Source: Rhododendron vialii
Lineage: Eukaryota; Streptophyta; Magnoliopsida; Ericales; Ericaceae
Length of the DNA stretch: 64,000 nucleotides
Reading direction: 5' to 3'
Assembly (NCBI RefSeq): GCF_030253575.1
Contig: NC_080557.1
Span: 48,343,501-48,407,500 of the forward strand
This document shows, piece after piece, positions 13,113-26,878 of the stretch. The notes below the pieces were generated by a model. That model did no database searches and was not told the DNA's origin. It saw only the letters and a program-made list of their open reading frames with translations. The position numbers and the translations under genes were made by a program. The first letter of the stretch is position 1. Each line of letters opens with the position of its first letter.

Positions 13113-14684
13113 TTAGTTTCCGAACTTCTGAATGAACTCATATATATGAGCACTGATTTCCTCTGGCTTTTCTTGGTTGATAAAGTGAGCTACTCCTTCC
13201 ATCACCACCACTTCTTCCAGAAGTGGGACGTCTTTCTTGAAACCACCTTCGTGTATATATTCCTTGGCACCGGGGGTGTTATAAGTTGTATCCAAGTCCC
13301 CTACAATAAATTTCACTGGCACTTTTATCTGTGCTCCTGTCCAAGCTGCTGTGAGCTCCCAGGTCCTGTAATCCAAGAAACAAAAGATTGAAACTAACCC
13401 CTGCTACATACTCATGTAATAGAAATTCTGGCACAAGTACGTACAGGTCTAGTGCGCGGTAGTAGCTGAGTCCTCCAGTGAAACCTTTGTGCCTATAATT
13501 GGTGGCAAAATAATCTATGTCTTCCTCAGTCAACCATGAGGGCAACGTGGATGGAGCCTGCATATAGTCCGTGAATCCTTTATCTTTAGGAGCACAAGGT
13601 GGGCTTGGATTGCGGCTTGAAAGTAGTGCTTTCATCAGTATCGTTGTATCAATCTGTGCAAAGTCTTTCTCTGTCTCCCCAGGTTCCTACAATACCCATA
13701 TTGTTTCATTTGGTGGTATAATTCACGGTTATATCCCAATTGTTTCATTTAGTGGTAAACGCCACATGCCTGGAAAAATATCTTATGACGTAGATTCTAA
13801 TTTGGTGTGGTGGAGAGTATTGGATTGAGTTTAGGCAATTCGGTATTCTAAAAATTGGTTTATATACATGATATATACATAGTAGAGGTCGTTTATATAT
13901 TAGAAGACATGTATCAAGGCGAAGATTTATGTACATATATGAGGGGTCAATAAATGCATTGTTTCATGTATTTGGCTATATTCATATATCTAGGAGCCTC
14001 TAAATATGTATTTGCTCCTGTGAGGCAATCATGTGGAGAGAAACAGAGTGTGAAGAAAGAGCAAGGTCAAACTGAGTTGATGAACTACGATAAGCATACG
14101 GAAAAGGAAAACATAGTCTACAGAGTTTATCCATTTTGGACGACAAGGCCTTGTTGGAAATCTGACATGCCAAATACAGTCAAATACTGGAGAAATAAGA
14201 TCACCTGAAACCTGCAGACATAGTATCCATCACCCATCATAGCTCGCATTGCTTCTACGGGCTTTATAGAAGGATGCCTAGGCCGAAACGCAACACTCAT
14301 GTTGACCAGGGCCTTGATACGATCGGGCCGGAACAAGCAGAAGTACCAACAAATAATAGCCCCCCAATCATGGCCTACTAGGAAGACTTGATCCAAGCCC
14401 AGAGCATCCAACAGGCCAACTAAGTCGCCAACAATGTGGAGGGCAGTGTAACTTGTTGGGGAAGGCGGCGCTTCAGATTCCCCGTAACCGCGGAGATCCG
14501 GGGCGATTGTGCGGTAGCCTTGGGAGGATAGGGAGAGCATCTGGTGACGCCATGTGTACCAGAGCTCCGGGAAACCATGAACAAACAGCACTGCTGGGCC
14601 TTCACCTATCTCTGCTACGTGCATGTTTATGCCATTCACTCTTACTGTTTTATGCTCTATCTTCTCCATCTTCTTCTTTCTCAC
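13113..14684 (-). CDS. Soluble epoxide hydrolase (alpha/beta hydrolase), copy 2
   Basis: Three exons on the minus strand (14684-14205, 13686-13445, 13365-13113) encode 324 aa, or 319 aa if translation begins at the second Met (14669). That second start matches the N terminus MEKI of copy 1, so the annotated start is uncertain. HGFP, nucleophile Asp106 in GHDWGA, the cap tyrosine in GGLSYYRALD, Asp in VGDLDTTYN and the base His in GVAHFINQEKP are all present, so it should be active. Intron positions equal those of copy 1; introns are 518 bp and 79 bp, much shorter than in copy 1. The proteins are clearly paralogous but differ throughout, so the duplication is not recent. A GA tract at 14743-14767 lies just upstream. 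Confidence 0.93.
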
Positions 14685-15134
14685 TCTAAGCGCATTGCCT
14701 GATTGGCCTCCTGCTTTGCTTTTAACACCCTGCTAGTTCTTGTCTAGAGAGAGAGAGAGAGAGAGAGGATAGTAGTATTATGTGCCATACAAACTTCGTT
14801 TTCTGGATTATTGTAGACAAGTTGTAGTTAGGTATATCTTGTGGAGGTAGCCGGTGGGTAGATCGAGGATCAGGAAGCTGTTAACACGCTACGTATTGGC
14901 CAACAAGGTTTTGTTTTTCAATGGTTGACATACTGTTTTGTGATTTTTTATGGTAATGGATGGGCGAATTATATGGGGAGAAAGTTGGGAATTTATATAC
15001 GGAATATTTAAATATTCATCCTATTTATCCATGTCATGTAAGAATTTATCCCGCTCTTTTTTCATACTTATGTTTTCATCCTTTTAGTGTGTGAATTTCC
15101 TTTCTTATCCTTTTCACTATAATATACATATATT
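14685..15134. other. 5' flank of epoxide hydrolase copy 2
   Basis: Promoter-side region of the minus-strand gene. It contains a (GA)n tract at about 14743-14767 that is probably in the 5' UTR. Nothing else is recognisable. Confidence 0.4.
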
Positions 15135-15763
15135 ATGTTATATTGCTTTCCTAATTTAGTGGGATTAGATTTGATTGTTTTCCCAATTTAGTGGGATTGG
15201 ATTGGATTATTTTTCTAATTCAATGTTATATTGCTTTCCTATTTTAGTGGGATTGGATTTGATTGTTTTTCCAATTTAGTGGGATTGGATTTGATTGTTT
15301 TCCCAATTTAGTGGGATTGGATTGGATTATTTTTCTAATTCAATGGGATTTGGTAAATTTCAATATGATTGATTACTTATTTTTTAGATTTGATTGTTTT
15401 CCCAATTTAGTGGGATTGGATTGGATTATTTTCCTAATTCAATGTTATAATTGCTTTCCTATTTTAGTGGGATTGGATTTGATTGTTTTCCCAATTTAGT
15501 GGGATTGGATTGGATTATTTTTCTAATTCAATGGGATTTGGTAAATTTCAATATGATTGATTACTTATTTTTTAGATTTGATTGTTTTCCCAATTTAGTG
15601 GGATTGGATTGGATTATTTTCCTAATTCAATGTTATAATTGCTTTCCTATTTTAGTGGGATTGGATTTGATTGTTTTTCCAATTTAGTGGGATTGGATTG
15701 GATTATTTTTCTAATTCAATGGGATTTGGTAAATTTCAATATGATTGATTACTTATTTTTAGG
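15135..15763. repeat. Minisatellite with 188-bp higher-order unit
   Basis: A tandem array is built from short units around GATTGTTTTCCCAATTTAG followed by TGGGATTGGATTGG. These are organised into a 188-bp higher-order period: GGGATTTGGTAAATTTC recurs at 15345, 15533 and 15721, exactly 188 bp apart. Two full units plus partial units on both sides are present. Because 188 is not a multiple of three, the long repetitive open frames here are by-products of the repeat, not a gene. Confidence 0.9.
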
Positions 15764-18007
15764 AATATAACATGATAAGTTGACCACATATTTGCATTTT
15801 TTCTTCATCCTTCGAGTTGGCCAACCAGATAACAGAAAGTCATATTTTTCATTGATCTTATTACATGGAACATGACTAAATTACCGTAAAAAAATATATA
15901 ACAAGACATTCAAACCGTTACATGGTTAAATTACCATGACGATTACTACGTGGACACGATTAATATCCCATGATTCGAACAAATATTTCATAGTAAATGG
16001 TTCAAATAAACAAAAAACCATGCCAAATTGTTCAGTTACTTTGAATACCGGAAGCGGCGGATCCCAAGTCGGGTAATTTGGAGGGAGTAGAGGGCCGGGT
16101 TGGGACGTCCAAATTGTTCAGTTTATGCAGAAATTAGGGATCACTAAATTGTTTGTTCTTTATTCGTTGATTCAAGTTAACTGGTCAATGGATATGCTTA
16201 AGCAATTGTTTTTGTGTTGTTGGATTCGTTTGACAAGGGTTGAGATATTGCACGTGAGCCTAGTATTGATTTGTGTGCTGTGATTGTTCAACTCATGCCT
16301 TTGTATGCGCTAGTAGTAAGAAAAAGGGGATTGCTATGTTTTCTGGAGAAATATGCATGTAATGAATGCTAGGCTGGTATTGTATCCATTCATAATTGTC
16401 AAGTGTAAGCCATATGGCCCATATCCGAGATGGATGCTGTCAACATTTATATTTTATTTATTTTTTCAAAATGAATTATAGATTATTACATTTCATTTTA
16501 AAATACTGTCCAATTGGACTTTGAAACGAGCACTTGAAATTACGAGATTATGCCTTGTAAAGAGTACATCAATCAATCGTTGCAATAAAATGCTTTAAAA
16601 TTTGTCTAGGATATCCAAAGATGCGTCCCTTTGACCATAAAAGTAGAGCATTATTCAAACCGAATAAATGGCTGGAGGCTACAAAAGCCTTCATAGCTTC
16701 TGATCTTGTTTTGATCATCAAATCATTTTCCTTAGACCATATTTTGTCCACCAAATATTCAAAGATCATTTCAATTATCTATTATCTATCCTATGCTGCC
16801 ATTCTGACACACCTATTTTCTGAAATTTTTTGGAAATATTGCAGAAATTGTACAAGACAAGAATCTCAGGTAGAATACTACGGACGTATGGACAATAGTA
16901 GAGAAAAATAATGTGGCCCTAAAGTTAAGGTAATTCATCACCATTTTTGACAAATACGTATTTGTGAAAAAGAATCCATCAATCAGCTTAAGCCATTCAT
17001 TCGTCTTGATACGCAAAAGCTAATGGCACAGCATGTTGGTCTGGTCCTGGAGTATCCAAATTATTTGGAGTAACATCTCAAAAACAGCCCACCAGAAAAA
17101 ATGCAAATAAGAAAGAGGGACAGCCCGCCCTCTTCACTGTATTGGGTCAATTTTGGTCCCGTTCCCTTAGGCCCACGGTAGGCCATTTATCTGCACTCGA
17201 CGACGAGTTGAGTTTTGATCACCCTCATTTCTCTTCTCAGTGGTGACCTAAGTTCGAGTACCTTGGGGAGCAAGTTTGGGGTTCAGGGCTATGGATAGCC
17301 TCTGAACCCCCCGTTGACTAACGCACTAGCATCCCGCTAGCCATTGTTGATGTATAACGAATGTCAAAAAACTTAAAACTGTGAACATTACTCTCATTCT
17401 TTTTGGTTGAAATGGCGTAGATTCCATCACAAAGTGATGTCATGTTTACCAAAAAGTGTATTGTAGGGGTAAGACCTACACCATTTTCAACTAATAAGAA
17501 AAGGGCTAATGTTCACCCTCTTTTAAGGAGGGTAAACAAAATTGCACTCCTTGATGACAGACATGAATTAGAAAGAAGTTTTGTCACAAACATATGTAAC
17601 CGAACTGGGGGTTGGTGCTGTCCCAGACGATCTCGGTCTGCTCTGATCCTGTTTCGATGATTAGAAACGTTTTCTTTGTAGAGATCGTTGAGTAGAAGAA
17701 GTGTGCCAAAAATCAGCTCGATTTGATATCATTAAGTGCATAATCAATACACATATAACTCGGCAATAATGGGTTCTAGTGGTGTTGATCAAGTGTTTTT
17801 GATTCATTCTTATCAAGAAAAAAATATTTCGATCAAACACTTAATAATATCCGATTAATTTGATTTTTGTCACTCTTTTTCCACTCGACGAACTCTATGA
17901 AGTGAACGTTTTGATCATCGGGACGAGACGGAAAAAATACTCTCAGTCCTATAACAACACACAAATACTTACACAAACTCACTTACAATAAGAGTCGATC
18001 CCACACT
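15764..18007. other. Intergenic, no gene recognised
   Basis: AT-rich sequence. Open frames at 16569-17016 on both strands are short, unsupported by any motif I can name and interrupted by stops. No RNA gene or TIR element was identified with confidence. Confidence 0.4.
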
Positions 18008-18159
18008 TTTTTTTTATCGGCAAAATTACATTTTATTAGGGATAGGGAAAGGGATTCCAACTGAAAGTTGAAAACATACAACTAGATGGACAAAAGCCCA
18101 TTACAACATCTGAGAGCTTAAAGTGTCTAGATAAAACACCTAAGGGCGCGACACACTTT
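18008..18159 (-). mobile_element. Probable LINE 3' tail, antisense
   Basis: A T run followed by ATCGGCAAAATTACATTTTA resembles the reverse complement of a plant LINE 3' end. The octamer CACACTTT occurs at 18002-18009 and again at 18152-18159 and may be a short target duplication. The extent is uncertain. Confidence 0.4.
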
Positions 18160-18414
18160 GGACGTCTCCGGTGTGTGTGTGTGGTGGTGGCATTGTTGTT
18201 GGTCACAATCATCACTTTCGTTTCAATTGGGCTACGGGACTAGCGGAAAGTTGAACTAGAAAAATACTCCGTACTCACATTAGATTTGGGTCATACGTGA
18301 AAATGGAGCGCATATTTAATTATACTCAGTACGAGTACGTAGTAGTATGATTTTCGGTATACGTCTTTTGGCATTTTTCTAGTGAGAGAGTGCTTGGAAT
18401 TTTGGTCATACTAA

Positions 18415-19052
18415 TAACGCTGTTTCTTATGAACTTAACTTGAATCTATTAGTTTTATCTTTACTTGAATTTTTTTTTCTCATTTGTTAGTTTTGCATCA
18501 AAATTTTGTGGGTTATTGATTCGTCTTGATAAAGGAAATCGGAAAAGTAATTTTTTTTTTTACTTTTACCCAAATATTTTGAAAAATAACCACAAAAAAA
18601 GTAAAAAATTTCAAATAAGGGTAAAACTCTTAGATTTAAGTTAAATTCATAAGTTCTCCTAAAGTTATAAAAAATTAAGGTACTTTTGTCCTTAGTTGTT
18701 TTTTTTTTTTTTTTTGCATTTGTTAGTTTGTGTCAAACTTTTGTGGATTATTAATTTGTCTCAATGAGAGAAATCAGAAAAGTAAAAAAAAAATTATTTT
18801 TACCCTAATATTTTGAAAAATAACCATTTTTTAGCAAAATAAGTCAACTTATTTCACTAATTTTGCTAAAAGTTGTTATTTCTCAAAATACTTGGATAAA
18901 AATACTCTTTTTTTTTTTACTTTTTCGATTTCCCTCATCGTAACGAATTAATAATTCACAAAAATTAAGCACAAAACTAATAAATCCAAAAAAAAATTAA
19001 ATAAGAACAAAATCAACTTAATTTCTTATAAATTTAGGAGAACTTTAACAGC
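18415..19052. repeat. Fold-back repeat family, one complete and one partial copy
   Basis: From about 18648 to 19050 the sequence is an imperfect inverted repeat centred near 18850. The left arm contains TAAGTTCTCCTAAAGTTATA and the right arm contains the complement of TTCTCCTAAATTTATAAG. Both arms carry GGAAATC..AAAAAGT-type and TATTTTGAAAAATAACC-type motifs. A second left-arm-like copy precedes it at about 18415-18630. A related arm is nested inside the hAT element at about 51500-51750. Boundaries are approximate. Confidence 0.6.
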
Positions 19053-19063
19053 CTCTCAAGAGT

Positions 19064-19109
19064 CAGAGTCGTGCAGTTTTTTTTTTTGAACCGCAGAGTC
19101 ATGCAGTTT
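19064..19109 (-). mobile_element. Ultra-short retroposition scar
   Basis: A 14-bp insert (19080-19093: T run followed by GAACCGC) is flanked by a 16-bp direct repeat, CAGAGTCGTGCAGTTT / CAGAGTCATGCAGTTT, with one mismatch. It looks like a LINE insertion truncated to little more than its poly(A). Confidence 0.6.
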
Positions 19110-19641
19110 AAATTCGTAAACTTGATACCCACAACGGACCGGCAGTCCAATCAGTGGATAGTGAAAGAGGCCTCTGATCTGATCTGATCTGAACTGCCAA
19201 TGAGGAACTAGAAAGAAACAAAAGCAACTATACATCACGGGATCACATGGCATCACCACATGGCGTCCTATCCTATCTAGCAACTCCCCTTCCTATCCAC
19301 CAAATCAATTCTATGAATATACTCGTCGTAGTAGCAGTAGTAACGATGAAGCCCAAGATTAGTCTGGTTAGTTGGTGAGTTTGCTCTTCAATAATTAACC
19401 AGATTTCGATTTCTTAAGATTAGGTTGCAAGAAAAAATAATTTTTTTTTGAATCTAGTAGACTTGGCATTGATAGTCTGCTTTAATTTGACCGGATCGGA
19501 GAAGAAATTAATCGAGATGCACATAGCTCGTTTGAACACCCTTGACCGTCAAGGGAAAAGAAAAAAAAATCATATCTTCAACAACCGGGCACTGACGGGA
19601 TGTAAATGGGACATGATCAACTTAACCTTACGACAACGAAA

Positions 19642-19731
19642 TACTCCATCCCTTCTATTTTCATTGTGTATTTAAAAAACATATAAAAGACAAACAGAAT
19701 AATGGATAATGAAAATAAGACGGAGGGAGTA
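19642..19731. mobile_element. Short Stowaway-type MITE
   Basis: The left end TACTCCATCCCTTCTATTTT and the right end AAAATAAGACGGAGGGAGTA form an imperfect terminal inverted repeat enclosing about 50 AT-rich bases. The ends carry the CTCCxTCC signature of plant Stowaway elements. Confidence 0.6.
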
Positions 19732-20204
19732 CCAACTAGCTATCCGGATATGATAGTAGTTTAGTTACCAAATATTCCGTCGTTGTCAACAGTAAATTTC
19801 CCTAAAGCAATATTAGCGTTCCCCATCACTCTCGAAATAATCATAATCTTTACTTACTGCATGCATCTTCTTTCAAATCAACAAAAGTTTTCACGAATTA
19901 CCGCATGCATCTTCTTTGCCATTAAAGCTTGGGTAGAGTGTGGAAGTGAAATAGGGCCCATTATAGTAGTGTGGAATTAGAGCCAGTCCAGTCCATTATT
20001 AACGAGACATCATTATGGAGTAGTTTGCTTTTGGGCATGTGTGTGTGAGAGAGAGAGAGAGCACATGTTGTTTAGCCCCAAAAATGAAGAGCCACATGAT
20101 GATAAGTAAAAAGAGCATATCACTCCAACAAAGATGCTACTAATGTCCAATCTGGGCCATTATTTTCAGACCAAGGACTCGATCTTCCATGTTCTTTCCA
20201 TAGT

Positions 20205-20365
20205 TGTCAATCCCGTACCGTACAAGCCGGTACGTACCGGATTTGAAGAAAATCGGTACCCTAACACTCCAATACCGTTTCGGACCAAATACCGGTCGGT
20301 ACCGGCCGTTTCAGAAAATACCGGCCGGAAAACAGTTACCGGAAATTCCGTCCGGAATTTTGCAC
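20205..20365. repeat. CGGTAC-rich dispersed repeat
   Basis: The patch contains many overlapping ACCGGTCGGTACCGG-type palindromes and is much richer in GC than its surroundings. Open frames on the plus strand here are low-complexity. It is probably part of a dispersed non-coding element. I cannot name its family or set its ends. Confidence 0.35.
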
Positions 20366-20413
20366 GGCTCCGTAAAAGTGACGAATGAGATTGAGATTGA
20401 GCTCCGTAAAATT

Positions 20414-20782
20414 TTGTATGATGCTATGGTGTCCCCGGTCATTTTGGGGACACCGTAATTTTTGACATAACTTCACCATTATGAGCATAATCAAAATCCA
20501 TTACAAACATAACAGAATCCAAACAAGGCATAACCAAGGAATATTCAAAAAACCAACCAAGGCATAACAAAACCCAACCAAGGCATAACAAATAAGTTAT
20601 GCCTTGCTATGGTTCTGTTATGCTCATAATGGTTTTGGTTATGCTCATAAATGGGTTTTGGTTATGCTCATAAATGGGTTTTGGTTATGCTCATAAATGG
20701 GTTTTGGTTATACTCATAATGATTTTGTCATGCCAAAAGTTACGGTGTCCCCCAAAATGACCGGGGACACCGAAGTCCTTCC
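20414..20782. mobile_element. Fold-back DNA element with hairpin termini, copy 1
   Basis: Both ends carry GGTGTCCCC, a short spacer, then GGGGACACC, so each terminus folds on itself as well as pairing with the other end. Inward from each end comes TTTTGGCATAAC or a variant. The interior is rich in GCATAACxAAA-type motifs. It includes about four tandem copies of a 23-bp unit, GGTTATGCTCATAAATGGGT plus three more bases, at about 20630-20710. No transposase is encoded. It abuts copy 2. Confidence 0.7.
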
Positions 20783-21056
20783 CGGGAAATGCTACGGTGT
20801 CCACCTGCCGTTTGGGGACACCGTAACTTTTGGCATAACCGACCACTAAAAGCATAACAAAAATCAGTGATGTGTATAACCAAAACCTTACAAAGGCATA
20901 AATCCAAAATCCCCAAAATTTATGGGGATTTTGAGGGTTATGCCTCTGTAAGGTTTTAGTTATGCACATCACTGATTTTTGTTATGCTTTTAATGGTCAG
21001 TTATGCCAAAAGTTACGGTGTCCCAAAATGACCGGAAACACCGTAGCATCATCCCT
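20783..21056. mobile_element. Fold-back DNA element with hairpin termini, copy 2
   Basis: The element starts GGGAAATGCTACGGTGTCC and ends with the complement GGAAACACCGTAGCATCATC. TTTTGGCATAAC lies inside each end. The two arms pair almost throughout around a centre near 20920 (CCCCAAAATTTATGGGGATT). It follows copy 1 without a clear spacer. Confidence 0.75.
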
Positions 21057-22039
21057 TTTTTTTCCCCCTCTTGTCGCATTGTTCTATAAGTCGCAACTTG
21101 AACAGTTATAACAATCAGCATTCCCCGAGATGAGATGAAATCATGAAACATTCGAAAGGGGAATAGAGATGGAGCTCCAATTTGTGGAACAAATGCTCTT
21201 CTTCTTCTTCTTCTTTTTTTTTTTCTAGGACTATCAGGAGTTTTCAGGCCAGTTAGTCCAGCTAACTCATACATCGACGAATTCCCTTCCGGTCTGATAA
21301 AGACAGGTTATCCACGCCACCACTCCGAGATTAGAGAATTCACGAGAAATAATTTTTTTGTGGCTTAACCTAAGAGTTGAACTCTAAACAATTGTGCGGG
21401 GAGCACACCACCAACCCGGACTAACCCTGGGGATTGGAGTGCTCTCTTTATTGATTTGAAAAAGGAGATCCATATCCTTGTTTTTTTTTGATCCGCAGGA
21501 GATCCATATCCTGATTTCCTGATTCCCGTGTCCGGTTCCATCCACATTATGGGTCTCATTTGACAGTTTTCTGGAAACACATTGAACCCAATATTGAAGC
21601 CTGAAGCCCCCCCCAGGCACATGCATTTTTTTGTTCATCACCTTTACCCGACAGCAGATTTGATTTGTTACTCTGCTACACGTTACTCTTTGAGACTTTA
21701 GCCTATTTACGTGATATTCTCCATTTTGCTCCGATTCTTGTCCCGGAGATGCGGGAACACAAACAGAGCAACTGAATTTGCAGAAGTTTCGGTAGCTTTA
21801 ATTGTGAGTAGTGTTTTCTACGTCCGAGTGCAGGCGCGGGTGTGGGTGTGGGACCGCGAGGGTCAAAGCGTCTTCTAAAAATCTTACAAACAAGAGGAAT
21901 TCATGAGTAGGAAAGTGAGAGCTGGAGCAAATGCCATTTTGAAAAATTATGTGATTAAGGAACATATTTCTGCCCTAGTATTAGTGCAGTCTGTGTCAAT
22001 AGTTAATTTATAAACAAATTGGACTTAGTTATTAACAAA
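21057..22039. other. Intergenic, no gene recognised
   Basis: Apart from the retroposition scar at 21463-21512 and a CTT microsatellite near 21197-21213, nothing is recognisable. Overlapping short frames on the minus strand near 21365-21641 have no family signature. Confidence 0.4.
21463..21512 (-). mobile_element. Ultra-short retroposition scar
   Basis: An 18-bp insert (21479-21496: T run then GATCCGC) is flanked by perfect 16-bp repeats AGGAGATCCATATCCT at 21463-21478 and 21497-21512. The complement of the insert, GCGGATC plus A run, equals the insert at 52666-52687 in opposite orientation, so both come from the same LINE family. Confidence 0.7.
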
Positions 22040-22348
22040 GGGGAATGACTTTGGTTTCCTCGGTTATTTTGGGTACACCGTAACTTTTGGCATAACAAAA
22101 CCATTATGAGTATAACCAAAACCCATTACAAGTATAACAGAACCATAGCAAGGCATAACCAAAATCATAGCAAGGCATGCCTTGGTTGAGTTTAGTTACG
22201 CCTTGGTTGATTTTTTGAATATTCCTTGGTTATGTCTTGTTTGGATTCTTTTATGCTTATAATTGATTTTAGTTATGCTCCTAATGGTAAAATTATGCCA
22301 AAAATTACGGTGTCCTCAAAATGACCGGGGACACCATAGCATCATCCT
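22040..22348. mobile_element. Fold-back DNA element with hairpin termini, copy 3
   Basis: A diverged left end (GGAATGACTTTGGTTTCC) and a well-kept right end (GGGGACACCATAGCATCATC) enclose the same TTTTGGCATAAC inner motif and GCATAACCAAA-rich arms as copies 1 and 2. The more degenerate left end suggests an older insertion. Confidence 0.65.
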
Positions 22349-22889
22349 TAACAAAGGTTTGGCCTACATCTGTATTTGTTGAAGACAAGTATAAAAGTTT
22401 AACCCACTACATCCCTAGCTTAAAAACCAATCCCAAGACTTTACGGTCTTTTTCGTTTTGGGGTCTCAAAATACTTGAGCCCGGTCTCCAATATCTTTCC
22501 ATCTCTCTCCACTTCTATTACTTTAAAAAACTTCTCTCAAAATGCACACCTCTACATTATATGTTCTTTAGATTTTCTGGGATAAAATAAGTGCATTAAA
22601 AAGAAATTAAGTGTTTACAAGCCTTGGGTACTTTGTTTGTTTTTAATGCACTTATTAAAAAAGAAATCTACTCAATTGATCAATCTTTTTGGTTGTAGAT
22701 AGAAACAGGGAGGTGATTGATTGCATTGGATGTCTGTAGGTAGGAATAAGCCTCAATCACATACTTAATGAGGGACTCCCTACCCGCAAGGGCAAGGTGT
22801 TTCTTTATATTTTCCTTTCCTCTTCAAAAGGTCTTTCTACTCTTTGGCTAGGAAAAGAATGTAATGAACTGACATCTGAATAATAATCT
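22349..22889. other. Intergenic, no gene recognised
   Basis: AT-rich and non-coding. It may include upstream parts of the LINE fragment that follows, but no reverse-transcriptase motif is visible. Confidence 0.4.
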
Positions 22890-23320
22890 ATGACATACGT
22901 AAACTTAGCAGCGGAATTGTGGGCCTTGTTTGATGGTTTCGCGTTAGCAAGCCTGCACAACTGGGATAGGATTGAAGTTAGTGTGGATGCTTTTTCAATC
23001 TTACAAGTATTGGAAGATCATTGTAACACAACTCATCATCCTTTGAGTAACTTAATCTCTCAATGCAGGTGCCTATTGGAAAAGTTCAGAACAGCGAAGA
23101 TTAGGCGCGATTACAGAGAGGCAAACAAATGCGCGGACATGCTAGCTAAAGTGGCTCTCACTCAGTCCATTTGGTTTATTTCATATTATGTTACACCTTC
23201 TATATTGTTTTTACAATTGCAAGAAGACTTAATGGGGCTAAATACCCATACTTATTGTTTCTTAATCAGTTAATCTAGTATGCACCTTTATTACACCCAA
23301 AAAAAGGAAAAAAAAAAGGG
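22890..23320 (+). mobile_element. LINE 3' fragment encoding an RNase H domain
   Basis: A 127-codon frame (22890-23273) matches the plant RNase H-like domain found at the C terminus of LINE ORF2: AELWALFDGFALA, then VSVDAFSILQVLEDH, LLEKFRTAKIRRDYREANKC and ADMLAKVA. The first acidic motif (usually FNVDGA) is absent, so the copy is 5'-truncated and not a complete enzyme. An A-rich tail follows at about 23298-23319. A host RNase H-like gene fragment is the alternative. Confidence 0.65.
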
Positions 23321-23748
23321 TTGGTTATGCTAGTTGTCATTACGGTAAAGAAAATTTGAAAGAACGAAATTCTAAATCAATTTTTTTTTTTTTTACGTTT
23401 TAATTCACTTTCGCTTATTCTTGTGGGGTACATCTCTTACAAATATTATCACACGTTTTTCAATTTCATTAAGGAAATTGATTTTTACACTCTCCTAATT
23501 GATGCAAACGCTCATTTTCTCATCTTTTAACGGGTGAATTTATGAAACAGTCCCTGCATTCATACACTTCTTACAAATTTCAAAAACTGTTCAATACATT
23601 CACCCGCTAGAAAACGAAAAAAAAAGTGTTTGTATCAATTAGAGAAGTGTAGAATCACTTTCCTTGATTAATAATCCAACATAATCTGCCTAAGTACTCA
23701 CTCTGCTTCATTAAACATGTGAAGCCAAAACCCCAACGGTTGTGGGCT
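23321..23748. other. Upstream region of the GH9 gene
   Basis: Non-coding and AT-rich. It probably contains distal promoter sequence of the endoglucanase gene. No named element is visible. Confidence 0.4.
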
Positions 23749-23756
23749 TATAAATA
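23749..23756 (+). promoter_or_regulatory. TATA box of the GH9 endoglucanase gene
   Basis: TATAAATA lies 128 bp upstream of the start codon. That is consistent with transcription starting about 30 bp downstream and a 5' UTR of roughly 100 nt. Confidence 0.6.
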
Positions 23757-23856
23757 CAAAGACTCCACACTTTTCTCTCTGCGGGCTTCCAGTTTAGCTC
23801 TGTAGGTTGTTGGTTGGTTGGTTGGTTAGTTTGGGGGGTTTTGTATTTTTTTTTAG

Positions 23857-26205
<2,349 letters not shown>

Positions 26206-26474
26206 ATTAGTAACTATCTCCAAAAGTATTCCCACTTATTTGGGAGGGAGTGTAGGTTCTCTAATAGTATTACTCTAGTAATGTGAATGTGGTGGTGTTG
26301 GCGTCCAGATCTAATGAGACTCGGGCCCCTAACCTTGTGGACGTTGTTACTATTTACATAGCATTTATCGTTGGATTACAGTACCTGGAAGTGATTTAAC
26401 AGTAGTAAAATGCGTATGGGTTGTGTGTAAAAATGGTTCCAATGCTTCTATAGGTTCTCTTATTTATTATAGCC

Positions 26475-26475
<1 letters not shown>

Positions 26476-26529
<54 letters not shown>
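26476..26529. repeat. (CT)n microsatellite
   Basis: About 27 uninterrupted CT units. Confidence 0.95.
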
Positions 26530-26532
<3 letters not shown>

Positions 26533-26844
26533 TAATCTCCTTTTCAGAGGATAAAGAGGCAACCAATCGCAATAAAGTCAAAAAGAGTAGGAGGAAGGAG
26601 TGGATAGCGTCTCGAAAGGAATATTATACCGTTGGATGGGGGCCCAATATTTGACCGTTGAAACTGAGTGAATGGCAAAAGGATGGAGAACTGGGGTACT
26701 ACTACCACGTGATAAAAGCAGCAAAGAGGATTGTGTTTAACATGGTCAAAAAGCTGTGCATTGCAGAGAGATCAGAGGTGTCGGAACTGGGTTTGGCTGT
26801 GTTAGGAGGGAATGGGCTTGGTTGTGACTTGTGAGTCTTGTGAC

Positions 26845-26845
<1 letters not shown>

Positions 26846-26877
<32 letters not shown>
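26846..26877. repeat. (GA)n microsatellite
   Basis: About 16 GA units, in the opposite strand sense to the CT tract 350 bp upstream. Confidence 0.9.

Positions 26878-26878
<1 letters not shown>

Larger units (their letters stand above)
19110..20413. other. Intergenic with a small MITE and a CGGTAC-rich repeat
   Basis: No gene is supported. The stretch holds a 90-bp MITE (19642-19731) and a CGGTAC-rich patch at about 20210-20360. A GA tract is at about 20048-20061. Confidence 0.4.

Noticed and set aside
15263-15687. Two identical 78-aa frames with repeated FPNLVGLDWIIFLIQ
   Set aside because: They are read-throughs of the 188-bp minisatellite; the period is not a multiple of three and both start and stop fall in repeat units.
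16569-17016. Short frames on both strands that vaguely recall an mTERF-like or other helical protein
   Set aside because: No diagnostic motif, stops between pieces and AT-rich composition; not supportable.
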